A stretch of 64,000 nucleotides of DNA from assembly GCF_900103365.1 (NCBI RefSeq), contig NZ_LT629703.1, forward strand, positions 4,712,001-4,776,000, read 5' to 3'. How positions within the stretch are numbered: the first letter of the stretch is position 1; every line of letters begins with the position of its first letter. The stretch comes from Afipia sp. GAS231. GTDB taxonomy: Bacteria; Pseudomonadota; Alphaproteobacteria; Rhizobiales; Xanthobacteraceae. Shown one piece after another: positions 1 to 8,057 of this stretch. The notes under the pieces are model-generated. The model saw only the letters and a list, made by a program, of their open reading frames with translations, searched no databases and was not told where the DNA came from. The translations under genes were made by a program, and so were the position numbers.

Positions 1-1429
1 CCTTCACGAGGTTGATCAGCTCCTGCTCGTTCGGCCGCGCGCCTTCGCGCAGCACGACCACCGCGGTAACGGCTTCGCCCCACTTGTCGTCGGGCACGCC
101 GACCACGGCGACCATCGCGACGTCGGCATGTTGCGACAACACATCCTCGACCTCGCGCGGGAAGATGTTGAAGCCGCCGGAGACGATCATGTCCTTCTTG
201 CGGTCAAGGATGAACATGTAGCCGCGCTCGTCCTTGCGCGCGATGTCGCCGGTGTGCAGCCAGCCGCTCTTGAGGGTTTCGGCGGTCTGTTCCGGCCGCT
301 TCCAGTATTCGGCCATCACATGGGTCGCGCGCACGCAGATCTCGCCGGCGTCGCCCATCGCGACTTCCTGGTCGTTGTCGTCCAGTATCCTGACCTCGCA
401 GGCCGCGATCGGGAAACCGCAGGACAAAAACAGTTCCGGCGTCTTGGGATCGTGATCGGCCTTGCGCAGCACCGACACCGGATAGCATTCGGTCTGGCCG
501 TAGAGCTGCGAGAACACCGGGCCGATCCGTTCGATGCCTTCGACCAGCCGGCTCGGCGACATCGCGGACGCGCCATACAGCAGCAGTTCGAGCGAGGAGA
601 GATCGGTCTTGTCGAGCGCCGGATGATCGAGCATCACGTAGATCATGGTCGGCACGAACAGGGTGAAATTGATCTTTTCGCGTTCGATGGTCTTGAACAC
701 CGCCTCGGGATCGAAGCCTTTCAGCATGTGCACGGTGCCGCCGCGCATCAGGGTCGGCAGCACTTTTGTCCCCGCGACATGGCTGATCGGCGCCACCGTG
801 AGGTAGCGCGGCGTGTCCGGAATTTCGAAATCGGCCAGGATCGCGTTGGCGAAGCCGCCCAATTCGCGGTGATGGCGCACTGTGCCCTTGGATTTGCCGG
901 TGGTGCCGCCAGTGTAGTTCAGTGTGGCGATGTCGTCAGGCCCGGCGAACGAGCGCGCGGTGGCGCTGCCGACGGCCTCGATCGCCGCGAGCAGGTCCGC
1001 GCCGTAAGAGGCCGGGCCGAGTGTGAATACGGTCTTCAGGCAGGTGGCTTTGGCGGCGAGTTCGCCGCCGCGGTCGCGAAAGGTGACGCCGTCGACGATC
1101 AGCATCTGCGCTTCGGAATCCTCGAGCTGGAACAGTTGGTCGTCCAGCGAACCCATCGGATGCAGCCAGGTGATCGACAGCCGCGCCAATTGCGCGGCGA
1201 CGCCGGCGCACCAGGTGTCGGCGCGGTTGGCGGTGAGAAAGGCGACGCGGGTGCCGGGCGCGAAGCCGAATTTCGTGAACACGGCCTGCATACGGCCGAT
1301 CATGTCGGTGGTGCCCTGATAGGTGATGGATCCGCCCGGCCAACTGAACGCCGTGCGCGACGGGTAGCGCGCCAACGCCCGCAGGGTCTGTTCGCATGTC
1401 GTCGGAAACGCATAGAGCGGATTGCTCAT
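1..1429 (-). CDS. Acyl-CoA synthetase (AMP-binding), 3' end off window
   Basis: ATP-dependent acid:CoA ligase of the ANL family, activating a fatty or aromatic acid through an acyl-adenylate. Read from the complement, the ATG at 1429 opens MSNPLYAFPTTCEQTL. The P-loop-like AMP motif NYTGGTTGKSKG follows at about residue 175, and the late motif DRKKDMIVSGG lies near the left edge, so only the last few dozen residues, including the usual catalytic Lys, are missing. It is divergent from the nitronate monooxygenase at 1578. The substrate cannot be told. A similar ligase/monooxygenase pairing recurs at 56-60 kb. Confidence 0.9.
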   Translation of the reverse strand, partial: MSNPLYAFPTTCEQTLRALARYPSRTAFSWPGGSITYQGTTDMIGRMQAVFTKFGFAPGTRVAFLTANRADTWCAGVAAQLARLSITWLHPMGSLDDQLFQLEDSEAQMLIVDGVTFRDRGGELAAKATCLKTVFTLGPASYGADLLAAIEAVGSATARSFAGPDDIATLNYTGGTTGKSKGTVRHHRELGGFANAILADFEIPDTPRYLTVAPISHVAGTKVLPTLMRGGTVHMLKGFDPEAVFKTIEREKINFTLFVPTMIYVMLDHPALDKTDLSSLELLLYGASAMSPSRLVEGIERIGPVFSQLYGQTECYPVSVLRKADHDPKTPELFLSCGFPIAACEVRILDDNDQEVAMGDAGEICVRATHVMAEYWKRPEQTAETLKSGWLHTGDIARKDERGYMFILDRKKDMIVSGGFNIFPREVEDVLSQHADVAMVAVVGVPDDKWGEAVTAVVVLREGARPNEQELINLVK

Positions 1430-1486
1430 CCTGATCCCTCCCGGGTGTTTTGTAATTGGCGTTAGCCCGTGCCAATGTTGGAGCAT

Positions 1487-1539
1487 AGCGTTTTCGAGCG
1501 AAGTGGATACCGGTTCGCGGGAAGAAAACGCGTCAAAAC
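1487..1539 (+). repeat. Dispersed intergenic repeat, copy 1
   Basis: The stretch from AGCGTTTTCGAGCGAAGTGG to CGCGTCAAAAC recurs, with changes, at 41590 (same strand) and 54769 (opposite strand). All three copies are intergenic. Its ends, GCGTTTTC and GAAAACGC, are partly complementary. I remember this as a common Bradyrhizobium intergenic repeat. Here it sits just upstream of the TTG start of the next gene, so it may lie in its leader. Confidence 0.75.
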
Positions 1540-1577
1540 CAAGAGACGCTAGCACAACAAAGCCGGGAAGAAACACC

Positions 1578-2552
1578 TTGCCAACCATCGATCCGCTTTC
1601 GCGATTTCGCGACCGTCTCAGCCTGCCGCTGATCGCAGCCCCGATGTTTCTCGTTTCCGGCGTCGAGCTCGTGGTAGCCGCATGCCGCAACGGCGTGATC
1701 GGCTCATTCCCGACGGTGAATTGCCGCAGCCCCGAGCAGCTCGACGAATGGTTGAGCGAGATCGAAAGCCGATTACGCCGGCATTCCGACGAAACCGGAA
1801 AATCCGCGGCGCCGATCTGCGCGAATCTGATCGTGCATCGCTCCAATGCGCGGCTGGAGCAGGATCTGCAGGTGTTGTTGCGCCACAGACCGGAGATGGT
1901 GATTACGTCGGTCGGTTCTCCAGCGCCGGTGCTGAAGCCGTTGCACGATGCCGGCGCGATCGTGTTCGCCGATGTCGCCTCGATCCGCCACGCCGAGCGC
2001 GCGGCGGCGGCCGGCGCCGACGGGCTGGTGCTGCTGACGGCGGGGGCGGGTGGCCAGACCGGCTGGCTCAATCCGTTCGTGTTCGTGCGCGCAGTGCGGG
2101 CGTTCTTCAACGGTCCGCTGGTGCTCGCCGGCGGCATCAGCGACGGTCACGCGCTGCGCGCCGCCCAGGCGCTCGGCTGCGACCTCGCTTACATGGGCAC
2201 CAAGTTCATCGCGACCCGCGAGAGCATGGCGGATCCGAGATACAAGGACATGCTGGTTGCGAGCAGCGCCGACGATATTTTGCTGACCACGGCGTTCACG
2301 GGGCTGCAGACCAACATGTTGCGGCCCTCGATCGAAGCCGCCGGCCTCGACCCCGACGATCTGCCGGCGCGCGGCGCCATCGACATCGGCAAGGACATCG
2401 ACATCGGCGCCCGCGAAAGCCGCCCGAAACGCTGGAAGGATATCTGGAGCGGAGGGCACTCGACGTCGGGTGTTACCGAGGTGCTGTCGGTCGACGAGAT
2501 GATCGCGCGGACGTTGTCGGAGTACCGGGCGGCAGATCTACGCCTGCGGTAG
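1578..2552 (+). CDS. Nitronate monooxygenase / NPD family FMN oxidoreductase
   Basis: A 324-residue TIM-barrel flavoprotein of the 2-nitropropane dioxygenase (nitronate monooxygenase) family, expected to bind FMN and oxidise alkyl nitronates. Visible hallmarks are the N-terminal PLIAAPMFLVSG, the central LLTAGAGGQTG and the phosphate-binding part GGISDGHALR with GTKFIATRES. The reading frame is open back to 1422, but homology starts at the TTG at 1578, preceded by GGGAAG, so I chose that start. It is a paralogue of the gene at 58944. Its divergent neighbour is an acyl-CoA ligase, which suggests a shared catabolic role (inference). True substrates of this family are often unknown. Confidence 0.88.
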   Translation: MPTIDPLSRFRDRLSLPLIAAPMFLVSGVELVVAACRNGVIGSFPTVNCRSPEQLDEWLSEIESRLRRHSDETGKSAAPICANLIVHRSNARLEQDLQVLLRHRPEMVITSVGSPAPVLKPLHDAGAIVFADVASIRHAERAAAAGADGLVLLTAGAGGQTGWLNPFVFVRAVRAFFNGPLVLAGGISDGHALRAAQALGCDLAYMGTKFIATRESMADPRYKDMLVASSADDILLTTAFTGLQTNMLRPSIEAAGLDPDDLPARGAIDIGKDIDIGARESRPKRWKDIWSGGHSTSGVTEVLSVDEMIARTLSEYRAADLRLR

Positions 2553-2557
2553 CGCAT

Positions 2558-4000
2558 TCAGCGGACGATCCGCCCCAGAATGCGCGCGGCCTGATCGATC
2601 TCCTCGTCATTCCACGCAGCGAAGCCGAGAAACAAACCCTGCTCCCTGGTCTTGTGGAAAAACAAACTCGACAGCGGGCGGCTGATCACCCCGGCTTCGC
2701 GCAGCCTTGCCGCGAGATGCTGGTCGTTCACGGACGTACGGCACCGCGCCAGCAGCTGCATGCCGCCGGCGGGCACTTCGACCGTGAGCCGGTCGCCGGC
2801 TTCGGTCGCGAGCGCCTGCAGCATGCGGTCGCGCCTGACCTTGTAGAGCCGCGTCATCCGGCGCAGATGGGCGAGATAGGCGCCTGAGGCGATGAACTCG
2901 GCCAGCGCATCCTGCGTCGTGAGCGGCGTCAGCAGTCCCATGTGGCGCTGCGCCAGCTCGAATGTCGCGACCAGCGGCTCGGGCACCACGACATAGCCGA
3001 GGCGAATGTCGGCATAGGTCGATTTCGAAAAAGTGCCGAGATAGAAGGTGCGGCCCGACGGCGCCAGCCCCTGCAGGGCGGCGACCGGGCGCGCCTCGTA
3101 ATGAAATTCGCCGTCATAGTCGTCTTCGATAACAGAGGCGCCGACCGTGTCGGCGTAGCGAATGAGTTCGAGCCGGCGGCCGATCGGCATCATCCGCGCG
3201 GTCGGATATTGGTGCGACGGGGTGACGAAGATCAGCCGCGGTGCATGTTTGTGCGCGCGAAGCGTGATGCCGTGTTCGTCGAGCGGGATCGCTGACACGA
3301 CGGCGCCGGCCGCCCGCAACGCGACATGGGCACCGCCATAGCCGGGGCTTTCGATCCAGGCATGGTCGCCGCGCTGCAGCAGTGCGTTGGCGATCATGGC
3401 AAGTCCGGCCTGCGCGGTCGGCACGATCAGGATCTGACAGGGTTTGGCCTTGACGCCGCGATGAACGGCCAGATGCGACAGCAGCGCTTCCTGCAACGGT
3501 GGATGGTTGATGGCGCGGTCCCGGCGTGACAGCGCGTTGCGCGCGGCGCGCCGCAGGCAACGGCTCCACAGCTCGTGCGGAAACTCCCGTTCGTCGGCGA
3601 GCCCGGGCTGGAATGGCCGCGGCCTGACGTTGTAGACCGGCGGCCAGTTTGCCCGCTGCAGTCCGCGCGCCCACGACGATAGCAGCAGACGCTCGGCCGG
3701 CGGGCGGCCGCCTTTCGACGCCGCTTTGCCGCCATCGAGCGACAGACCTTCGGCGACCTGCGGCCGGCGTCCGGTCGAAAGGCTGACATAGCCTTCAGCC
3801 GCGAGTTGCTCGATCGCAAACGAGACGGTGTTGCGCGACAAGTCGAGCGCCTGCGCCAGTTGCCGGCTCGACGGCAGGCGCTGGCCCGGCGCGAGACGTC
3901 CGCCGGTGATCAGCAGCCGCAACTGGTCGGTGAGCTGGCGCATCAGCGTCTCGCTGCCGTCGCGTATGAGATGCAGCATTCCCGGCAGCAGGTCGTCCAT
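2558..4000 (-). CDS. MocR/PdxR-type regulator (GntR HTH fused to aminotransferase)
   Basis: A chimeric transcription factor: GntR-type winged helix at about residues 15-85 (LPSSRQLAQAL, LSRNTVSFAIEQL), then a fold-type I aminotransferase domain. PLP-site hallmarks are visible: VIEDDYDGEFHYE, and the Schiff-base lysine in GTFSKST followed by RLGYVV. The open frame reaches 4063, but ATG 4000 leaves room for the repeats at 4001-4049 and avoids overlap with the divergent exporter gene. It probably senses PLP or an amino-acid adduct and controls the EamA transporter at 4063 (inference from gene order). Confidence 0.9.
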   Translation of the reverse strand: MDDLLPGMLHLIRDGSETLMRQLTDQLRLLITGGRLAPGQRLPSSRQLAQALDLSRNTVSFAIEQLAAEGYVSLSTGRRPQVAEGLSLDGGKAASKGGRPPAERLLLSSWARGLQRANWPPVYNVRPRPFQPGLADEREFPHELWSRCLRRAARNALSRRDRAINHPPLQEALLSHLAVHRGVKAKPCQILIVPTAQAGLAMIANALLQRGDHAWIESPGYGGAHVALRAAGAVVSAIPLDEHGITLRAHKHAPRLIFVTPSHQYPTARMMPIGRRLELIRYADTVGASVIEDDYDGEFHYEARPVAALQGLAPSGRTFYLGTFSKSTYADIRLGYVVVPEPLVATFELAQRHMGLLTPLTTQDALAEFIASGAYLAHLRRMTRLYKVRRDRMLQALATEAGDRLTVEVPAGGMQLLARCRTSVNDQHLAARLREAGVISRPLSSLFFHKTREQGLFLGFAAWNDEEIDQAARILGRIVR

Positions 4001-4049
4001 AACTGGCCCCCATATTTTTTCCGAACTGGTTCTTTTGTTAGGGCCAGTT
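4001..4049. promoter_or_regulatory. Putative MocR operator between divergent genes
   Basis: AACTGG occurs at 4001 and again at 4024, 23 bp apart in direct orientation. The inverted copy CCAGTT is at 4044. The outer pair extends to AACTGGCCC and GGGCCAGTT. MocR-type regulators are known to bind widely spaced direct and inverted half-sites next to their own promoter. Assignment to this regulator is inference. Confidence 0.6.
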
Positions 4050-4062
4050 TGGGCGCTAGGCA

Positions 4063-5016
4063 ATGCGGGTCAAAATGGTGAAGGACGTTAAACGCGATAT
4101 GAGCGGTGGACTTTCAACCCGGGGCGCGGCGGGGCTGCTTGCGCTGGTCGTGTTTGCCTGGGGCACCAACTGGCCGGTGACCCGGACGATCGTGCACGAG
4201 ATGCCGCCGCTATGGGCGACGGCGATCCGCTGCATGATCGCGGCCGCGGGCCTAGCGCCGTTGTTGTGGGCGCAAGGCGATTTCATCATCCCGAAACGCG
4301 GCGACATGCCGGTGGTGCTCTGTACCTCGGTCCTGCACCTGGTGGCGTTTTCCGCACTGGTCGCGGCCGGGCTGCAATTCGTGCCGGCGGGCCGGGCGAT
4401 CGTGCTCGGCTATACGACGCCGATCTGGGTCGCGATCGGGGCGTCCATATTCCTGTCGGAAGCGATTTCGGCGAGGCGTGCGATCGGCATCGGTTGTGGC
4501 ATCGCCGGCCTTGCCGTGATCTTCAATCCCGCCACCTTGAACTGGAGCGACCGCAACGCGCTGTATGGCAGCGGCCTGATCCTGATCGCGGCGTTCTGCT
4601 GGGCCGGCAACATCGTCTATGTCAGGGCGCACCGCTGGATTTCGACGCCGTTTCAGCTGGTATTCTGGCAGGTGTTGCTGGCGGCTGCCTTGCTATCGGT
4701 CCTGGCGTGGTTCACTGAAGGCGCGCCGCATATCGCCTGGACACCGCGGCTTGCCGCGTTGATGCTCTACAGCGGGATTGTCTGCACGGCGTTCGCGAAT
4801 TGGGCGATGACGATGGTCAACCGCAGCCTGCCGGCCGTCACCACCTCGCTGTGCCTATTGGCAACGCCGCTGCTCGGGATCGTCAGCGCGACGGTGCTTC
4901 TGGGCGAGCCGCTGGAGCCGTCGCTGTTTCTCGCGATGACCTTGATCATCGGCGGGATCGCGCTTGGCGCAATCGGCGGCGGCAGCTCGCAGGTCGCAAG
5001 CAGCGCGAGAGTCTAG
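4063..5016 (+). CDS. EamA/DMT family transporter
   Basis: An inner-membrane protein of 317 residues with about ten hydrophobic segments arranged as two EamA repeats, typical of drug/metabolite exporters (RhaT/YdcZ type). The first repeat starts with LLALVVFAWGTNWPVTR; the second contains LILIAAFCWAGNIVYVRAH and ends in LGEPLEPSLFLAMTLIIGGIALG. The divergent MocR regulator suggests that the cargo is an amino acid or related amine, because MocR/EamA pairs are common, but the sequence does not show the substrate. ATG 4063 and ATG 4075 are both possible starts. Confidence 0.88.
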   Translation: MRVKMVKDVKRDMSGGLSTRGAAGLLALVVFAWGTNWPVTRTIVHEMPPLWATAIRCMIAAAGLAPLLWAQGDFIIPKRGDMPVVLCTSVLHLVAFSALVAAGLQFVPAGRAIVLGYTTPIWVAIGASIFLSEAISARRAIGIGCGIAGLAVIFNPATLNWSDRNALYGSGLILIAAFCWAGNIVYVRAHRWISTPFQLVFWQVLLAAALLSVLAWFTEGAPHIAWTPRLAALMLYSGIVCTAFANWAMTMVNRSLPAVTTSLCLLATPLLGIVSATVLLGEPLEPSLFLAMTLIIGGIALGAIGGGSSQVASSARV

Positions 5017-5025
5017 CGCAAGAAT

Positions 5026-5535
5026 CTAGCGGTTCTGTTGGCCCTTGGTCGTGGGCAGCGGGCAATTCGTACAGACGCTGTCGTCGCACATCCGGCAGAT
5101 CGTGAAGCGATCCAGTTCGGAAGTGTCCTGCTTTGCCAGCAACTCGCGTATCAGCGTTCCAAGTCGTTTCGTCTCAGCCGGCGACAGCACATCCAGAAGT
5201 GACGCAACGGCTGAAATCCGGGAATCCATCAGATCGTTCCGGGTCGCAGCGCCCTTGGCCGTCAAGTACAGGGCGACCTCCCGGCCATCCTTTCCCGGAC
5301 GGCGTTCGACAAGATGATCCGACACCAGACGGTCCACCAGCCGGACCGTTCCTGAATGTGACAGGCCGAGGATCCGCCGCAGCTTGTCGTTGGTCATGCC
5401 CTGGCCGTATCCGATGACGACGAGGGCCGCAGGCGTCTCGCCGCCGCGGCCTATGACCTCGCGCGCTCCCTGCTCGATCCGATCCATGACGGCGAGCGAC
5501 AGCGCCCCCAGCAAATTCGCGATTCCGTTTTCCAT
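5026..5535 (-). CDS. MarR family regulator with C-terminal cysteine cluster
   Basis: A 169-residue winged-helix regulator. The helix-turn-helix region is around KLRRILGLSHSGTVRLVDRL, followed by the wing VERRPGKDGREVALYLT. The C-terminus carries four closely spaced cysteines (CRMCDDSVCTNCP), a pattern that may respond to metal or oxidant (inference). The frame extends to 5703, but ATG 5535 starts the conserved part and leaves two strong palindromes free upstream. It is divergent from the epoxide-hydrolase-like gene at 5716, its likely target. Confidence 0.85.
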   Translation of the reverse strand: MENGIANLLGALSLAVMDRIEQGAREVIGRGGETPAALVVIGYGQGMTNDKLRRILGLSHSGTVRLVDRLVSDHLVERRPGKDGREVALYLTAKGAATRNDLMDSRISAVASLLDVLSPAETKRLGTLIRELLAKQDTSELDRFTICRMCDDSVCTNCPLPTTKGQQNR

Positions 5536-5548
5536 GCGGTGAATAATA

Positions 5549-5598
5549 TGTGCGCTGCGCACAAAAAACAACTTGACCAGATATGTGCGCAGCGCACA
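5549..5598. promoter_or_regulatory. Twin MarR-type operator palindromes
   Basis: TGTGCGCTGCGCACA at 5549-5563 and TGTGCGCAGCGCACA at 5584-5598 are near-perfect palindromes whose centres are 35 bp apart. The second extends to ATATGTGCGC on its left and its complement on its right (5581-5601). They lie between the MarR gene and the divergent hydrolase gene, where such a regulator would bind. Confidence 0.75.
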
Positions 5599-5715
5599 TA
5601 TTGGGCCAACGATGCGATGATGAGATCCGAACGGTCTAGGCACGAGGCCCCGGTGGCATCGATCCCGGCGGCTTTCACGCGCGGCTTGACCACGAAGAGA
5701 CATGGAGAACTGCGA

Positions 5716-6612
5716 ATGACCCAGAGCACCGCATTAAAGACTTCTGACACCGCCGGCCGTGAACCCGCCCTGAAATACGTGCAGGCCAATGGCGTGCGGT
5801 TTGCCTACCTCGAACAGGGGGAAGGGCCGCTTGTCATGTTCATGCATGGCTTTCCCGACAACGCCTGGTCATACCGAAAGCAACTGCAGGTGTTCGCCGA
5901 TGCGGGCTATCGCGCGGTCGCGCCGTTCCTGCGCGGCTATGCGCCGACCGAGATTCCGGCGGACGGGATCTTCGATCCGATCGCATTGGGCAAGGATCTC
6001 GAAGCGCTGATCGCGGCGCTGAGCGATGACGGACAAGCGTGCGTCGTCGGCATGGATTGGGGCGGCACGTCGACGTTTCAGGTGCTGTCCACGGCGCCCT
6101 CCGCGATCAAGGCTGCGGTGGTCATGAACACCGCGCACCCGATCACAGTCGCGAGCCTCAGGAGCGATCCCGATGCCGTTCGATCCGTCTTCCATGTCTA
6201 TTTCTTTACGGTGCCTGGCGCTCACTCGGCGGTCAACATCGAGGGGCTTCCCTTCGTCGACTACCTTTGGAAGTTGTGGTCGCCGACCTTTGAGAACGAC
6301 GAGCATATCCGCTCGGTCAAGGAGACGCTCAGTTCTCCCGGCACCATGAAGGCGGCGCTGAAATACTACAATGGCCTGGTCGATGCGGGAGTTGCGGGCA
6401 GGCTGCCGATCGTCGACATGCATACGCCGACGTTGACGATTTACGGCGGTAACGATCCGACGGCGCGGTATTCGATGAAGGAAGAGCCGCTCTTCAAGGG
6501 GCCGCATCAGCGGATCGTCCTGCCCGACGTCGGGCATTTCCCCCACCTCGAGCGTGAGGCCGAAGTCACCGGTCTGATCATGGACTGGTTCAAGACGCAC
6601 GCGCCCGACTGA
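5716..6612 (+). CDS. Alpha/beta hydrolase, epoxide hydrolase-like
   Basis: A 298-residue hydrolase with the epoxide hydrolase layout: oxyanion motif FMHGFPDNAWS, nucleophile Asp in VGMDWGGTS, acid in YGGNDPTARY, and catalytic His in DVGHFPHLER. All triad residues are present. It probably opens an epoxide or dehalogenates a small organic substrate through an alkyl-enzyme ester. The start ATG 5716 is followed by MTQSTALKTS. The frame runs further upstream, but that part crosses the operator region. It precedes the PEP-mutase-family gene by 51 bp, so the two likely form an operon controlled by the divergent MarR protein. Confidence 0.87.
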   Translation: MTQSTALKTSDTAGREPALKYVQANGVRFAYLEQGEGPLVMFMHGFPDNAWSYRKQLQVFADAGYRAVAPFLRGYAPTEIPADGIFDPIALGKDLEALIAALSDDGQACVVGMDWGGTSTFQVLSTAPSAIKAAVVMNTAHPITVASLRSDPDAVRSVFHVYFFTVPGAHSAVNIEGLPFVDYLWKLWSPTFENDEHIRSVKETLSSPGTMKAALKYYNGLVDAGVAGRLPIVDMHTPTLTIYGGNDPTARYSMKEEPLFKGPHQRIVLPDVGHFPHLEREAEVTGLIMDWFKTHAPD

Positions 6613-6663
6613 GCGCACAGGGCGGTCACAACATCTTTCAAGTTATCTGATCAGGAGCGCGCA

Positions 6664-7467
6664 ATGGACCTCAAGACACAGCAGCAATACGCCGAGACAT
6701 TTCACGGTCTTCACAGCAAGGGCGACCCGCTCGTCCTGTTCAACGCCTGGGATGTCGCCACCGCCAAAGCCATTGCGAAGACTGCCCAGGCCGTAGCCAC
6801 CAGCAGCGGGGCGGTCGCGTCGGCACTCGGATACGCGGACGGAGAACATGTCCCGCTCGAAGTGGTGACAGGTCTGGTGGCGCGGCTAACCGCGGCTGTG
6901 CCGGTTCCAGTATCGATCGATCTGGAGGCCGGATATGGCGACACCCCGGACGCCGCCGCGAGGTCGGCGACCGAGATTTTGAAGGCCGGCGCCATCGGCA
7001 TCAATATCGAAGACGGGCTGTCCGCGGGAAAACGGCAACTCGTCCATCCCGAACAGCATGCGGCGAAGATCAAGGCTGTACGGGACGCTGCGCAGCAATT
7101 CGGAATTCGTCTGTTCATCAATGCGAGAACTGATCCGTTTCTGCTGAAATTCGGATCACCGAATGAATGCCTGGATGAAGCGGCAAGGCGTGCCAAGGTC
7201 TATGCCGACGCCGGCGCGGATGGAATTTTTGTACCCGGCCTCAGCGATCTCGCGCTAATCGAGAAGTTCGTTCAACTCACGCCTTTGCCGGTCAACATCA
7301 TGGTGACGCAGGGTGTTCCCGAAATCCCGGATCTCGCTTGCGTCGGTGTTCGGCGGGTGAGTCTCGGGCCGTGGCCCATGATGGCGGCGATGCGCGTCAT
7401 TGGACAGGCCGCGGCTGCTGTTGCCGCGAGCAAGCAATACGGCGCGTTCCTGCAACCGAATGGCTGA
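6664..7467 (+). CDS. Isocitrate lyase/PEP mutase family protein
   Basis: A 267-residue TIM-barrel enzyme of the isocitrate lyase/phosphoenolpyruvate mutase superfamily, which cleaves or rearranges C-C or C-P bonds of 2-oxo and hydroxy acids. Visible family features are VSIDLEAGYGDTPD (metal-binding acidic residues), GINIEDGL and INARTDPFL. The Lys-Lys-Cys catalytic loop of true isocitrate lyase is not evident, so it more probably belongs to the uncharacterised oxaloacetate hydrolase/methylisocitrate-like branch. A clear Shine-Dalgarno CAGGAG precedes ATG 6664. It lies downstream of the epoxide hydrolase-like gene. Confidence 0.85.
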   Translation: MDLKTQQQYAETFHGLHSKGDPLVLFNAWDVATAKAIAKTAQAVATSSGAVASALGYADGEHVPLEVVTGLVARLTAAVPVPVSIDLEAGYGDTPDAAARSATEILKAGAIGINIEDGLSAGKRQLVHPEQHAAKIKAVRDAAQQFGIRLFINARTDPFLLKFGSPNECLDEAARRAKVYADAGADGIFVPGLSDLALIEKFVQLTPLPVNIMVTQGVPEIPDLACVGVRRVSLGPWPMMAAMRVIGQAAAAVAASKQYGAFLQPNG

Positions 7468-7554
7468 GCCAGAAAAATCCGCTAGACCCGATGTTGAGAT
7501 TTTCACCCGTGAACGCTCGCACGCGGACATTCCCTCGGCCTCCAGTGGCGACCG

Positions 7555-7914
7555 TCATGCCGAACCGGGGAGCGGCTTCCGCCAGGAGATCCAGCCGACG
7601 GCTATTGATAGTGTCGCCGCGATAAGCGGCGGCACCCCGTGCCCGTATTCGCCGTGGAGGGTAACGGTCGCGAGCGCCGCCAACATCACGGTGCAGCCGA
7701 GCGCCGAGCCCCACAGCCGCGTGCGTGCCTGCGCCAGCAGAACGGCGGTCGTGAGTTCCAGCAATCCGGTCACGAAATGGAACCAGTGCGGGTATCCCCA
7801 CCGCAGATATTCCTCGTAGATAGACCCAAGGGCGAAGATGTTGCTGAGCGATCCCACGACGAAGAAAGCTGCAAGTGCCAAGGCCGAGACTTGGCGCCAG
7901 GAAATCTTTGACAT
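7555..7914 (-). CDS. DoxX-like small membrane protein
   Basis: A 119-residue integral membrane protein with four hydrophobic stretches. It starts MSKISWRQVSALALAAFFVVGS; GYPHWFHFVTGLLEL in the second helix is typical of DoxX-like proteins. The family is linked to redox or quinone functions, but most members are uncharacterised. The frame extends to 7989; ATG 7914 begins the first membrane helix. It converges on the preceding gene and precedes no obvious partner. Confidence 0.7.
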   Translation of the reverse strand: MSKISWRQVSALALAAFFVVGSLSNIFALGSIYEEYLRWGYPHWFHFVTGLLELTTAVLLAQARTRLWGSALGCTVMLAALATVTLHGEYGHGVPPLIAATLSIAVGWISWRKPLPGSA

Positions 7915-8057
7915 TTGTCCGACCTTTTCTGACAGGGCACCGCGGAGGACCTGTGTGGTCGCGCCAACAGACGACCGGCCGCGACGCATTCATTCCGAAG
8001 GAGATGCGAATTTCCGGAGCAGGTCCGAAAGTCGCATCTCATCGCTGATCCGCGGAC

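Noticed and set aside
128..1465. Long plus-strand ORF of 445 residues
   Set aside because: It is the antisense shadow of the acyl-CoA ligase on the minus strand; the product is Arg/His-rich with no motif.
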